Origin: Paenibacillus sp. FSL R5-0766
GTDB taxonomy: Bacteria > Bacillota > Bacilli > Paenibacillales > Paenibacillaceae
NCBI RefSeq assembly: GCF_037971845.1
Contig: NZ_CP150227.1
Coordinates: forward strand, 6,937,615-7,001,614
Length of the DNA stretch: 64,000 nucleotides
Direction: 5' to 3'
Below, piece by piece: positions 26,567-35,164 of the stretch (the stretch's first letter is position 1; every line of letters begins with the position of its first letter). The notes below the pieces were generated by a model, which was given only the letters and a program-made list of their open reading frames with translations, searched no databases and was not told where the DNA came from. The position numbers were made by a program, and so were the translations under genes.

Positions 26567-28554
26567 TCGAACAGCCCCTCTTCCTTTTCGATTTCAGCCA
26601 GTACGTTCGTCAGCCGTTTTTCTGCCTCTCCAAGCGTTCCTTCAAGCTGCACGGCAGCATTCGTCAAATGTCCGCCACCGCCCAGTCGTTCCATGACAAC
26701 TTGAACATTCATGCGCCCCAGCGATCTCGCGCTGATGCCAATCAGTCCATCCGGACGCTCACTAATCACAAATGAAGCGACCACGTCAGTCATGTTCAGC
26801 AATGTATCCGCCACCTGAGCGATCATCATCTGTGAAATCTTGCTACCAGGGTCTGTGACCGCCAGCGCAATGTTTCCATATACCATTTTAGCATGCTTTA
26901 TGATTTCTGCCTTAGCAATATATTCTGACAGATCCTCTTTCATCAACCGCTGGATCATAATGGTGTCCGCACCGCTACGGCGCAGGAAGCCTGCCGCTTC
27001 GAACGTTCTGGACCCCGTGTGCAGTGCAAAATGCTTCGTATCTACTGTAATTCCGGCAAGTAGAGCCGTAGCTTCCAGCGGAGTGAATTGTACCTTATCA
27101 TGAATGTATTGCAAGAGTTCGGTTACCAATTCGGCAGCAGAGGACGCATAAGGTTCCAGATAGATCAACACTGCGTCATTGATGAACTCTTCACCCCGGC
27201 GATGGTGATCCACAACGACGACACGGGTAGCAGACTGTACCAGTTTTGGCTCCATGGTCATGGAGGCCTTATGAGTATCCACCACCACCAGCAACGTGTG
27301 CTCGGTCATCATCTGGGTTGCCTGTTCCGGTGATACAAATGCTTTGGACAACTTCTCGTCCTTGTTCACTTGCTCCATCATGCGTTCAATCGATGGATTA
27401 ATTCCATCCAGAACAATTCGTGCTTCCACATTGTACAGACTGGCCGCTTTCCACACGCCGATGGATGCGCCGATCGCGTCCATATCCGGAATTTTGTGCC
27501 CCATGATGAGCACCCGATCGCTCTCCTGCATGAGATCACGCAGCGCGTGTGCAATAACGCGGGCTCTTACCCGTGTCCGTTTCTCCACTGCGTTAGACTT
27601 GCCGCCATAGAAAGACAAGCGTTGTCCGGACTTCACGGCAGCCTGATCACCACCACGTCCAAGCGCCATGTCCAGACTGGACTGTGCTAATTCTCCCATC
27701 TCGCTGATGCTATCCGATCCAAACGCAAGTCCAACACTGAGTGTCATTGGCACTTTGAGGTCAGCAGTCATCTCCCGAACTTCATCCAAAATGACAAATC
27801 GGCTCTGCTCCAGTTCCTGCAAAGACTTATGATTCAGCATCAACAGATAACGATCAGAAGACAGACGGCGCAGGTACACTTCGTACCGCTTGGCCCATGA
27901 CGTAATTTCGCTGGTCACTCGGGCAATCAGTGCTGTACGCTGTTGATCGTCCATGCCTTGGGCAGCCTCGTCCAGATTATCCAGAACGAGAATTCCCAAC
28001 GCAAGGCGTTCATTTTCATATTTATCACGAAGAATGGCTAGCTCCGTAATCTCGTATACATATACATACCGCTCCTGCGGATTATGAATAACTCCATAAT
28101 GCCGATCATCCAACTGGAATTCGTCATGCAACTCCTTGGATGAATGTTCCTTCGTCCCATCCTTCTTCTCTTTAGGCTGAGGAAGTTTGGGAAACATATT
28201 AAGTAGCGGATTACCCACCATTGTCTTCTCCTGGAACATCTCCGCGACAAAGCGGTTATGCCACTCTACCGTACGATCTTCGCTGTACAGCACAATTCCG
28301 AATGGAAGCATGCTGACCGCTTCCCCCTCCATCCGTTTGATCCGAATAGATAGGCCATTAATGTAGTCGTTAAGCTCACGGCGGAACGCGAGCTCCGCCT
28401 TAATCATGACGATTCCCAGCGCCGAAGCCAGTATCAGACTAATCAAACCAAGCGTCCAGTTATAAATGGTAACGAACATAACGAGCAACAGCAGCAGTAT
28501 GAACGCCCATACGGTATAGTAGCCGTGCCAGCGTTTCTTCAGAAATTTAGGCAT
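26563..28554 (-). CDS. gdpP: Cyclic-di-AMP phosphodiesterase GdpP (YybT)
   Basis: The 663-aa membrane enzyme hydrolyses c-di-AMP to pApA. Two N-terminal membrane helices (about 14-52) are followed by a degenerate PAS domain (about 80-150), a degenerate GGDEF domain (about 170-305) and the DHH-DHHA1 catalytic module (about 335-655) with MGHKIPDMDAIGASIG, VVVDTHK and VVVDHHRRG for the two metals, and GGGGHLTNAA in DHHA1. All expected metal ligands are visible. It lies between yybS and rplI in the standard order. Confidence 0.96.
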   Translation of the reverse strand: MPKFLKKRWHGYYTVWAFILLLLLVMFVTIYNWTLGLISLILASALGIVMIKAELAFRRELNDYINGLSIRIKRMEGEAVSMLPFGIVLYSEDRTVEWHNRFVAEMFQEKTMVGNPLLNMFPKLPQPKEKKDGTKEHSSKELHDEFQLDDRHYGVIHNPQERYVYVYEITELAILRDKYENERLALGILVLDNLDEAAQGMDDQQRTALIARVTSEITSWAKRYEVYLRRLSSDRYLLMLNHKSLQELEQSRFVILDEVREMTADLKVPMTLSVGLAFGSDSISEMGELAQSSLDMALGRGGDQAAVKSGQRLSFYGGKSNAVEKRTRVRARVIAHALRDLMQESDRVLIMGHKIPDMDAIGASIGVWKAASLYNVEARIVLDGINPSIERMMEQVNKDEKLSKAFVSPEQATQMMTEHTLLVVVDTHKASMTMEPKLVQSATRVVVVDHHRRGEEFINDAVLIYLEPYASSAAELVTELLQYIHDKVQFTPLEATALLAGITVDTKHFALHTGSRTFEAAGFLRRSGADTIMIQRLMKEDLSEYIAKAEIIKHAKMVYGNIALAVTDPGSKISQMMIAQVADTLLNMTDVVASFVISERPDGLIGISARSLGRMNVQVVMERLGGGGHLTNAAVQLEGTLGEAEKRLTNVLAEIEKEEGLFE

Positions 28555-28565
28555 GACTCATCACC

Positions 28566-29486
28566 CTATCGTTTTGATTTCGATATTGCCTCACGAAGCG
28601 GGAACGCCAGATCGATAATTCCGATAATCCGAAGCGGACCAATGAAGAAGACCGCAGCCGCCAGGAAATATGGTATAACCGGATTCCATTTCTTTGTATG
28701 TGAGAGAAAGAAGAAGAAACCGATCGCTTGAATCATGAAGCCCAGATTAATTAACGGGGACAGATTCATGGCAATCATGGTCCAGTATGTTCCATCACTT
28801 TGTCTGGAGATCACTTCGATCAAGAGAGCAAGGAAATAATACCAGATCAATGCACGCGGCATACGCCATTCTCTCGCTGGTGGAAGCTTCGATACCACCA
28901 CACCCATCACGTTCAGGATCGGACGAGCTATGGCGTGTGTAATAAAGGCCATTACCATCGATGTGACAACGAGAGCAAATGGAATCATAAGCTGTGTTTG
29001 TTTCGCAACATCCTCGGTCATCTCAGGTGTCCATGCAAACCCGTTGATCATTTGATTCGATGTATTGGTTAACGGTTCAATGGTCAACTTGACCACATCT
29101 TCAATATAACTGGACAGGTCGAATTGGAAAATGACACTGCCGACCAAGAGCAACAACAAGTATTCTGCCAACATCATGCCACTTCCCGCCATCAGGGCGA
29201 ACAGGGCTGATTTGCGTGTTTTATACGCGTGGCCCATAACGATCGCAGGCAGGGTAAAGATGAGCAATAGTAACAGATAGATGGGGTGGAATACGACCAA
29301 AATAACAGCTACGGGCACGAGATGCCATATAAATGATTTTAAAGATAATGAAGCATACAAAATAACTCCCGGAATCATCATAAAAAATATGGCAAGTACC
29401 GATAAAGGAGTTAACAGCGAAAGTAGCAAGAGCAGATAGACTGCGCTCCAAACAGCTGATTTAAAGCTAAATTTCAACAAATTCAC
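28566..29486 (-). CDS. yybS: YybS-like polytopic membrane protein (DUF2232)
   Basis: The 306-aa protein is almost entirely hydrophobic with about eight membrane segments, matching the YybS/DUF2232 family that sits upstream of gdpP in Bacillales. Its function is not established; some relatives look like substrate-binding components of ECF transporters. The start overlaps the end of the MazG-like gene by 4 nt, and gdpP starts 11 bp after its end, so all are one operon. Confidence 0.88.
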   Translation of the reverse strand: MNLLKFSFKSAVWSAVYLLLLLSLLTPLSVLAIFFMMIPGVILYASLSLKSFIWHLVPVAVILVVFHPIYLLLLLIFTLPAIVMGHAYKTRKSALFALMAGSGMMLAEYLLLLLVGSVIFQFDLSSYIEDVVKLTIEPLTNTSNQMINGFAWTPEMTEDVAKQTQLMIPFALVVTSMVMAFITHAIARPILNVMGVVVSKLPPAREWRMPRALIWYYFLALLIEVISRQSDGTYWTMIAMNLSPLINLGFMIQAIGFFFFLSHTKKWNPVIPYFLAAAVFFIGPLRIIGIIDLAFPLREAISKSKR

Positions 29487-29785
29487 CTCTTACGCATATG
29501 ATCTTCTAGCGCGGAAATATCCTGGTACCAGTCTTCAAGCTGGTGACCTTCCTGTTTATGCTTTTTTAACTTCTCAACTAGCAGTGCATCCAGATCCTTG
29601 AAAGGAATACCGAGCCTGCGGCCCAATATGTAACTACTCATAATCAAACTGGCAAGACTGTCCCCGATTCGAGTTGTACTGCCTTCCCATAACGCCTTGA
29701 ATAATCGGGATACCTGATCAAGTACTTCGGTTTTCAGCCATTCAATCACTTTAGCGCGTTTGGCTACATCCAGTTCTTTAGGCAT
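29483..29785 (-). CDS. MazG-like protein
   Basis: This 100-aa all-helical protein contains LDQVSRLFKALWEGSTTRIGDSLASLIMSSYILGRRLGI, the signature of the short MazG-like family (distinct from full NTP pyrophosphohydrolases). Classic MazG metal-binding EExxE motifs are not obvious, so enzymatic activity is doubtful. It is first gene of the MazG-like/yybS/gdpP/rplI/dnaB operon; GGGGGAG lies about 13 nt upstream of the ATG. Confidence 0.8.
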   Translation of the reverse strand: MPKELDVAKRAKVIEWLKTEVLDQVSRLFKALWEGSTTRIGDSLASLIMSSYILGRRLGIPFKDLDALLVEKLKKHKQEGHQLEDWYQDISALEDHMRKR

Positions 29786-29861
29786 TTGGCGAAAGTCACT
29801 CTCCCCCGAAAAAGCTTTATTCTCGATTATAGCATAAAAAGAGGGCCCGCAAAATTACCCC

Positions 29862-29882
29862 AAAAAGCGGAGAAGTTCTCCG
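29862..29882 (-). terminator. Terminator of the CBS-domain gene
   Basis: The perfect stem CGGAGAA / TTCTCCG (29868-29882) is followed by CTTTTTGG on the minus strand, between the CBS gene and the MazG-like gene. Confidence 0.65.
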
Positions 29883-30049
29883 AAACTGATGTCAGGTACT
29901 TATGCGGAGTCCTCCGTACATCCTAGCGACCTATATATTTGTAAAAAACTTCGAATGCGTCCCTGGTTCAGGACTTCTTAAGTTTAACATGATACCGGAC
30001 GGCTGTGATTATCCCTCATGACACAATAATGTTTAAATTCGTAACCACC

Positions 30050-30475
30050 TTACTTCGCCTTGATCGATTCTTTGGCTACAATGCCCTCGCAGTACTCAAT
30101 AATCTGACTCCGTCTGACAATACCAATGAACCGATCCATATCATCGACCACAGGAACAAAGTTCTGAACTTTAGCCAGATTAATCAGGTCCTCCATGTTG
30201 GCGTTAATGGATACGGGTTTAATATCCAATCTAAGGGGAACGTCCTTGAGCAAGAACTTTGAAGCGTTTTCAAATGAAATCTTTCCCTCGGCATTCTTCA
30301 TATACCAAAGTAAGTCGCCTTCGGTAACCGTACCAATATATTTGCCCTCTTTATTCAAAATGGGTACCGCCGTAAAACGATGATATTCCATCCGTTCCAA
30401 CGTTTGTCGCAGCGTAGAATCCGACGTCACACACGTAACCTCTTGTTTGGGTAGCAAAAAAAATGCAATGTTCAT
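30050..30475 (-). CDS. CBS-domain protein
   Basis: The 141-aa protein consists of a tandem CBS pair (Bateman module): residues about 8-60 (TLRQTLERMEYHRFTAVPILNKEGKYIGTVTEGDLL) and about 80-135 (NANMEDLINLAKVQNFVPVVDDMDRFIGIVRRSQII). Such modules bind adenine nucleotides, including c-di-AMP, and act as sensors. No effector domain is attached. It is related to YkuL/CbpB-type proteins by size, but the exact subgroup is not certain. It follows the LCP gene but has its own terminator. Confidence 0.82.
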   Translation of the reverse strand: MNIAFFLLPKQEVTCVTSDSTLRQTLERMEYHRFTAVPILNKEGKYIGTVTEGDLLWYMKNAEGKISFENASKFLLKDVPLRLDIKPVSINANMEDLINLAKVQNFVPVVDDMDRFIGIVRRSQIIEYCEGIVAKESIKAK

Positions 30476-30585
30476 ACCCTTGTGTATCCTCCTTGTGAAT
30501 TTCTTCGTTCAACTTATCTCGCTCAACTTATATTATACGGATCAGAACGCAGGATGTTCCAAAAGGATAATAGTTCTCACTACAA

Positions 30586-30623
30586 AGAAAAAAAACAGCA
30601 GCCCGCGAATAAACGTACTGCTG
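30586..30623 (-). terminator. Terminator of the LCP gene
   Basis: The stem CAGCAG / CTGCTG (30596-30601, 30618-30623) is followed by eight T on the minus strand, 36 bp after the stop codon. Confidence 0.75.
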
Positions 30624-30659
30624 ATTGTGGTCTACAACACATCATTGGTATGGAATTGG

Positions 30660-31691
30660 TTATTCAATCTTTTGCCGGTCAGGGATCATTACTTCACCGG
30701 CTGGGGTCGATTGATCCATCCAGTTGTTAATCAGCTCTTTGGCATATTGGACATCTTTCTCGTCAGCCTGACCATAATAGATACCGTCTTTTTTCATCCC
30801 CTCACCCAGAATGGTGAAGCTTGAAATCTGCGGTTTCTCCTGAGTAAGCACTTGTTTAGCCAGATCAATAATGAAAGAAGCTCGCATATCCGTCTGGAAG
30901 CTGTCTCCCATGATCTGAATCAATTCCGGAATTTTGGCGATTTGATTCAAATTCAGCATTTCATTCGCCATCGCGTTGAGGAAAATCTGCTGCCGCTTGG
31001 TACGATTAAAGTCGCTATCCTCACGGTATCTTACATAATACAGTGCTTCCTGCCCGTCATAGATCGGCTTACCGCCTTCAATCGTGAATTGCACATGATC
31101 CGGGTTTTTGTTCACAATGTCCTCATCAATTGGCAGTTTTACACCACCAAGCGCATCAACCACTTTTTTGATTCCGTCGAAGTTGATCGTTGCATAATAA
31201 CCCACGTCGGCATCAAGAAATTTCTCCACCGTATTGATGGACATATTCTCCCCACCAAAAGCATAGGCATGCGCCAGCTTATCATAATCATCTACGCCGT
31301 CCTTGTTGGCATCGCGTCCCACAATCTGCACATACGTATCACGTGGAATGGATACCAACAGCACACGGGACTCCTTGGGACGTACTACAGCATAGATGAC
31401 GGTATCCGAACGTCCACGCGTTTTCTCATAGGCGCGTTTATCCGAACCGAGCAGTAATACGGAGAATGGTTCCTTACGGTATACCGTTGGATCAGGCGTG
31501 TTGTTGCCTTCTTGCGGTACATAAGAGCGGGATAGCTGATCTTCTACCGAACCGGCGAGAAACAGATCAAATGCCGCTACAGCCAGTTGCTGACGGAACA
31601 AATACCCTCCTATTAATAAAACAACAAGTGAAACGAGCGTTATATATAGGCCTTTTCTTCTTTTCTTCTTTTCTTTAGTTCTGCTTTTCAT
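30660..31691 (-). CDS. LytR-CpsA-Psr (LCP) family cell-wall glycopolymer ligase
   Basis: The 343-aa protein has a short cytoplasmic basic tail, one membrane anchor (GLYITLVSLVVLLIGGYLF) and an extracellular LCP domain with conserved segments FSVLLLGSDKR, RGRSDTVIYAVV, LVSIPRDTYVQI and YYVRYREDSDFNRTKRQQ. LCP enzymes transfer teichoic acid or other glycopolymers from lipid carriers to peptidoglycan; the arginines of RGRSD and RYREDSDFNR that bind pyrophosphate lipid are present. The ATG has GAAGGA upstream. Monocistronic. The exact polymer is not predictable. Confidence 0.93.
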   Translation of the reverse strand: MKSRTKEKKKRRKGLYITLVSLVVLLIGGYLFRQQLAVAAFDLFLAGSVEDQLSRSYVPQEGNNTPDPTVYRKEPFSVLLLGSDKRAYEKTRGRSDTVIYAVVRPKESRVLLVSIPRDTYVQIVGRDANKDGVDDYDKLAHAYAFGGENMSINTVEKFLDADVGYYATINFDGIKKVVDALGGVKLPIDEDIVNKNPDHVQFTIEGGKPIYDGQEALYYVRYREDSDFNRTKRQQIFLNAMANEMLNLNQIAKIPELIQIMGDSFQTDMRASFIIDLAKQVLTQEKPQISSFTILGEGMKKDGIYYGQADEKDVQYAKELINNWMDQSTPAGEVMIPDRQKIE

Positions 31692-31776
31692 CCATTAATT
31701 CCTTCTTCACTATCAAAATGATACTGCCTACTATATAAGCTTCATCTAATATTTACACTAATAACGGAGAGGTCAG

Positions 31777-31841
31777 AAAAAACCTGAAGAAGCGTAGCTA
31801 AAAGCTTTCTGAAAGAAAGCTGCATCGAAAGCACACGCTTC
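31777..31841 (-). terminator. Possible leader hairpin or terminator upstream of the LCP gene
   Basis: On the minus strand GAAGCGT..ACGCTTC encloses an inner hairpin AGCTTTC/GAAAGCT and is followed after 6 nt by TTTTTT. It lies about 90 bp before the LCP start, so it may be an attenuator. The rest of the 31692-32100 gap shows no gene. Confidence 0.35.
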
Positions 31842-32100
31842 GCCTTTATCAACGGATTTTTACCTTTTGATTAAAGGTAATTTAAAAAAAATCTGGGGAT
31901 AACAGCGATCGGAAGGTTATTCTGAACTCGCAGTGATGAAGTGTAACGATTCGTTCAACTTATATAATACCAATTAAACGTCTGGGTTGCCTTGTGACTC
32001 GGTGTTCTCTGAAGTTTTCTCTCTCTGGAATCAAGACACCGCTTACGCTCGTTCTATTGTAATCATTGCAGGAGCAAGAAAAGTTACAATCCGGTTAAAT

Positions 32101-32146
32101 TGAAAAGAACAGCGACTCCTTTTTAGCTACAAAAGGTACACTGTTC
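32101..32146 (-). terminator. Terminator of the MFS transporter gene
   Basis: The stem GAACAG....CCTTTT / AAAAGG....CTGTTC (32107-32146) is followed by TTTTC on the minus strand, 24 bp after the stop codon. Confidence 0.7.
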
Positions 32147-32169
32147 TCTTCATTTCTAACGTTATCGAA

Positions 32170-33756
32170 TCAGTTTGTGGATATACTTTCCACATGTTGG
32201 CTCTTCTCTTTTTGACGCAGACGTCCCGTTATAAGCGAAGCTACCAGCGTAAGCACACTGAATACCACCGCAGACCAGAAAAGGCCATTGTAACCCTGCC
32301 CTGTCGTTTGATGCACTGCCTGGAGCAACACATCACGGATACCTGCATCAGGAATCTGGGACAGGCCCTCTGTCAGACTGGATACATCACTCCCTGATGC
32401 TCCACCCGAGGCATATTGCTCCAGCATTTCAGGCGGCACCTGAATTCCTTTGTCAGCGAATCCTGTCTGAATGTTGGACCCCAGATTAATGAAAGAACGT
32501 GCCAGGAATCCAGCGAAAATCGTAGGTGCAATAGCCATCGCCATCTGGCGGAATAACGAGCTGGTCGCTACCGCGATGCCTTTGTTGTTCTCCCCTGCCT
32601 GTTCCGTGACAAGTACGTTAACTGGCGCACCAAGCATCATGCCGAAGCCGATACCTACGAGTGTACTCGCGATGACAAATTGCCAGATATGCTCCACCCA
32701 TAGCGGGAACAGCAGGAATCCAATCGCAGATAGCAGCCCCGCAACGGATAACGTCCAGATTGGCCCTTTACGGTCAACCAGATATCCACCTCCACCTGCC
32801 CCGATGCCAGATGCCAGTGCGAGCGGAGTAAACCAGTACCCGGAAGCTGTATTGGATACACCAAGATATTGTTCAACAAATCCGGGAATAAAGATCACCG
32901 AGGCCAGAATGGCTCCGGAGAAAAAGGCAATCAACAGCGTCCAGCGAAAGGACGCAATGCCCAGAAGCTGTGTCGATACAACAGGTTCACGTTCAGATCC
33001 TTCCAGCCTTTTTTCCATGAAGTAAAAGAGCACCAGAATGATCACACCTGCCAAGAAGAAACCGTAGAACATCGGTGATCCCAAGCTTTGAAGCATGTTC
33101 ACACCGTCCAGATTGCTGAAGCTATACATTAAACTGAGTACACCCAACGTTAGGACAGCAATGCCGCTCCAGTCCACTGCTGCACGATTCAGTTCCTGCT
33201 CTTCCTGAATATATCGAATACCTGCTATGAATAGCAGAATGGCGATAGGTACATTGATCAGGAATAACCAATGCCAGTTGCCCGTAAGATCCAGTATAAA
33301 AGCACCGACATTTGGTCCCAAAATAGCGGCAACACCATTCATCCCTCCGAGCAGACCCAAGGCTGTACCTTGTCGCTCCGCCGGGAACTTGCTTAATACG
33401 TATGAGCTGGCAATGATAAAGATCCCCCCACCGCCCAGAGCTTGAATGACACGAGCGATCAGGAAGAAGGTAAACGATGTGCTCAACGCGACGAGCAGGG
33501 ACCCGATTCCAAACAACGCCACTTCAATCAGAAATAGTTTCTTGCGGCCATAACGGTCCGACAACTTGCCCGCAATAGGAACACTCACTGCGAGCCCAAG
33601 CGTGTAAAGCGTAATTGTCCATGCTCCCCATGTTGGCGACACACCAAATGATGCATTTAAGGTGGTCAGTGAAGAGGTGATGATCCCGTTATCCAGCGCA
33701 GCCATAAATACCCCTATGGCAAACAGGATTAGCGGCCATTTCATTTGTTTTTGCAT
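32170..33756 (-). CDS. MFS drug efflux transporter, DHA2 (14-TM) family
   Basis: The 528-aa proton antiporter has about 14 membrane segments. The DHA2 fingerprints are visible: D in AALDNGIITSSL (TM1), GKLSDRYGRKKLF (motif A) and LGGGGIFIIASSYVL with GGMNGVAAILGPNVGAFI (motif C region). QacA/EmrB-like pumps export lipophilic cations or antibiotics. The ATG at 33756 has GGAGG 9 nt upstream; a GTG immediately before it is possible. A palindromic operator upstream (33839-33856) suggests a TetR-type repressor, but no regulator gene is adjacent. Confidence 0.93.
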   Translation of the reverse strand: MQKQMKWPLILFAIGVFMAALDNGIITSSLTTLNASFGVSPTWGAWTITLYTLGLAVSVPIAGKLSDRYGRKKLFLIEVALFGIGSLLVALSTSFTFFLIARVIQALGGGGIFIIASSYVLSKFPAERQGTALGLLGGMNGVAAILGPNVGAFILDLTGNWHWLFLINVPIAILLFIAGIRYIQEEQELNRAAVDWSGIAVLTLGVLSLMYSFSNLDGVNMLQSLGSPMFYGFFLAGVIILVLFYFMEKRLEGSEREPVVSTQLLGIASFRWTLLIAFFSGAILASVIFIPGFVEQYLGVSNTASGYWFTPLALASGIGAGGGGYLVDRKGPIWTLSVAGLLSAIGFLLFPLWVEHIWQFVIASTLVGIGFGMMLGAPVNVLVTEQAGENNKGIAVATSSLFRQMAMAIAPTIFAGFLARSFINLGSNIQTGFADKGIQVPPEMLEQYASGGASGSDVSSLTEGLSQIPDAGIRDVLLQAVHQTTGQGYNGLFWSAVVFSVLTLVASLITGRLRQKEKSQHVESISTN

Positions 33757-33838
33757 CACATATTACCTCCCGATCAGATCATAAATTCAGTATCGTACAG
33801 TTGGTTTGGTACATATATATTAAACTGAATTGAATAAT

Positions 33839-33856
33839 AATGACTCACTGGTCATT
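33839..33856. promoter_or_regulatory. Palindromic operator upstream of the MFS pump
   Basis: AATGACTCACTGGTCATT is an inverted repeat (AATGAC, 6-bp centre, GTCATT) 83 bp upstream of the start codon. Its TGAC-N6-GTCA form is typical of TetR-family operators at efflux-pump promoters. The rest of the 33757-34025 gap is AT-rich. Confidence 0.5.
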
Positions 33857-34025
33857 TTAAAACAAAAGAAAACCATATGTCAATTTAATAATATGGATAT
33901 ATGGCTCAATTTACCTCCGATTCGCTAAAATAGAGCTGCCACACGTTCAGTCGAGCCTGTGAGACAGCCCTCATATCTTATCTAACGTACTAACGCTTGC
34001 GTAATGCTTCAATAATTGGTCGGAC

Positions 34026-34913
34026 TCAGTTTCCCGAAAATCCATAGTTGAACAACTTCCGTGTCTCCACAAAACGCCCTTCACGAGTATCTGTTCCAAA
34101 TACAACTGAAATTAGTCTTTTGCCATCACGTTCAGCTGTCCCCACAAAATGATATCCGGAATCTTCATCGTACCCGGTCTTCAATCCGTCATTCCCATCA
34201 TAAGCATACGGCCCACCAATAGAGGACAACATCCAGTTCGTGTTACTCATGTACATCCCTTTTTGATGCATTGATACTTGCATTTGACTGGAGATTCTTA
34301 AAATCTCGGGATGGTTATTCAGCAGATATCGCGCAAGCTTGCATGCATCTATAGCCGTCATTAAAGTCTGCCCTTGTATTTCCATCGGACGGTTAGGACC
34401 AAGCAACTTTTCACTGAGGCCCGTTGAATTCGTGAATTGTGTATCCTCAGACAGCCCAATCTGAGTTGCTTTCTGATTCATCTGTTGCACAAACTTCTGC
34501 TCTGTACCACTGATATGTTCAGCCAGAGCAACCGCTGCATCATTGGCTGAATAGACAGCTACGACCTCGAACAACTCCTGAACGGTGAATTGCTCTCCCT
34601 GTTTCAGGGTCAGTTGACTGCCCCCCACGGAGCTGGCATACAGACTCACATTAACAAGATCATTCCAGCCTATATCACCATTGATCACGGCCTCCATTAC
34701 TAACAGTTCTGTCATCAACTTACTGACGCCTGCCGGAGCAATCCCTTCGGAGCCGTTATAATCCATTAAGATCTGTTCAGAATTCATATCCATTAATACC
34801 GCAGATTCAGCTTTAATTCCCGGTTTACCTACCAGCATGTCCGGTTTCACACCCAAATATATAATAAGCAAGAGAGCCAGCAGCATACCTGCCCGTTTCC
34901 ACCATTTTTTCAT
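34026..34913 (-). CDS. DacF/PBP5-like protein with the catalytic serine replaced by glycine
   Basis: The 295-aa protein has the fold of low-molecular-weight D-alanyl-D-alanine carboxypeptidases (peptidase S11). An N-terminal membrane helix/signal (MLLALLLIIYLGV) is followed by the domain. The SxN motif is SAN (S122-N124) in AVYSANDAAVALAEHISG and the KTG motif is K245-G247 in DGLKTGYDED. The SxxK motif, normally PASxTK, reads PAGVSK here: G62 replaces the nucleophilic serine (codon GGC), while K65 remains. The C-terminal membrane-binding domain of DacA/DacF is absent. It should therefore lack normal carboxypeptidase chemistry, if the sequence is correct. AAGAGGTGATCATCTT precedes the ATG. Confidence 0.85.
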   Translation of the reverse strand: MKKWWKRAGMLLALLLIIYLGVKPDMLVGKPGIKAESAVLMDMNSEQILMDYNGSEGIAPAGVSKLMTELLVMEAVINGDIGWNDLVNVSLYASSVGGSQLTLKQGEQFTVQELFEVVAVYSANDAAVALAEHISGTEQKFVQQMNQKATQIGLSEDTQFTNSTGLSEKLLGPNRPMEIQGQTLMTAIDACKLARYLLNNHPEILRISSQMQVSMHQKGMYMSNTNWMLSSIGGPYAYDGNDGLKTGYDEDSGYHFVGTAERDGKRLISVVFGTDTREGRFVETRKLFNYGFSGN

Positions 34914-35008
34914 AAGATGATCACCTCTTACCTATATAGACGAAGTAAAGAGGCATTTTGTCTGCACTTTTTTGAAAAAAAGTTAAATTTTTTTTATTTT
35001 TTGGTTAC

Positions 35009-35062
35009 AAAAAAACATGAACCCCATACACCCATGCCAGAGTGTACAGAATCCATGTTTTT
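35009..35062 (-). terminator. Terminator of the opp operon
   Basis: The stem AAACATG / CATGTTT with inner TACAC/GTGTA pairing ends in TTTTTTTG on the minus strand, about 100 bp after the oppA stop. Confidence 0.75.
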
Positions 35063-35164
35063 AAAGACACTTTTTAACATTTCCCAGGAGAATTCTTCAT
35101 TAATAATCTAGCAACCGACTTCTTAAAGGACCCCAATCCTTACAGCTGCTAATCTAAGAATGTG

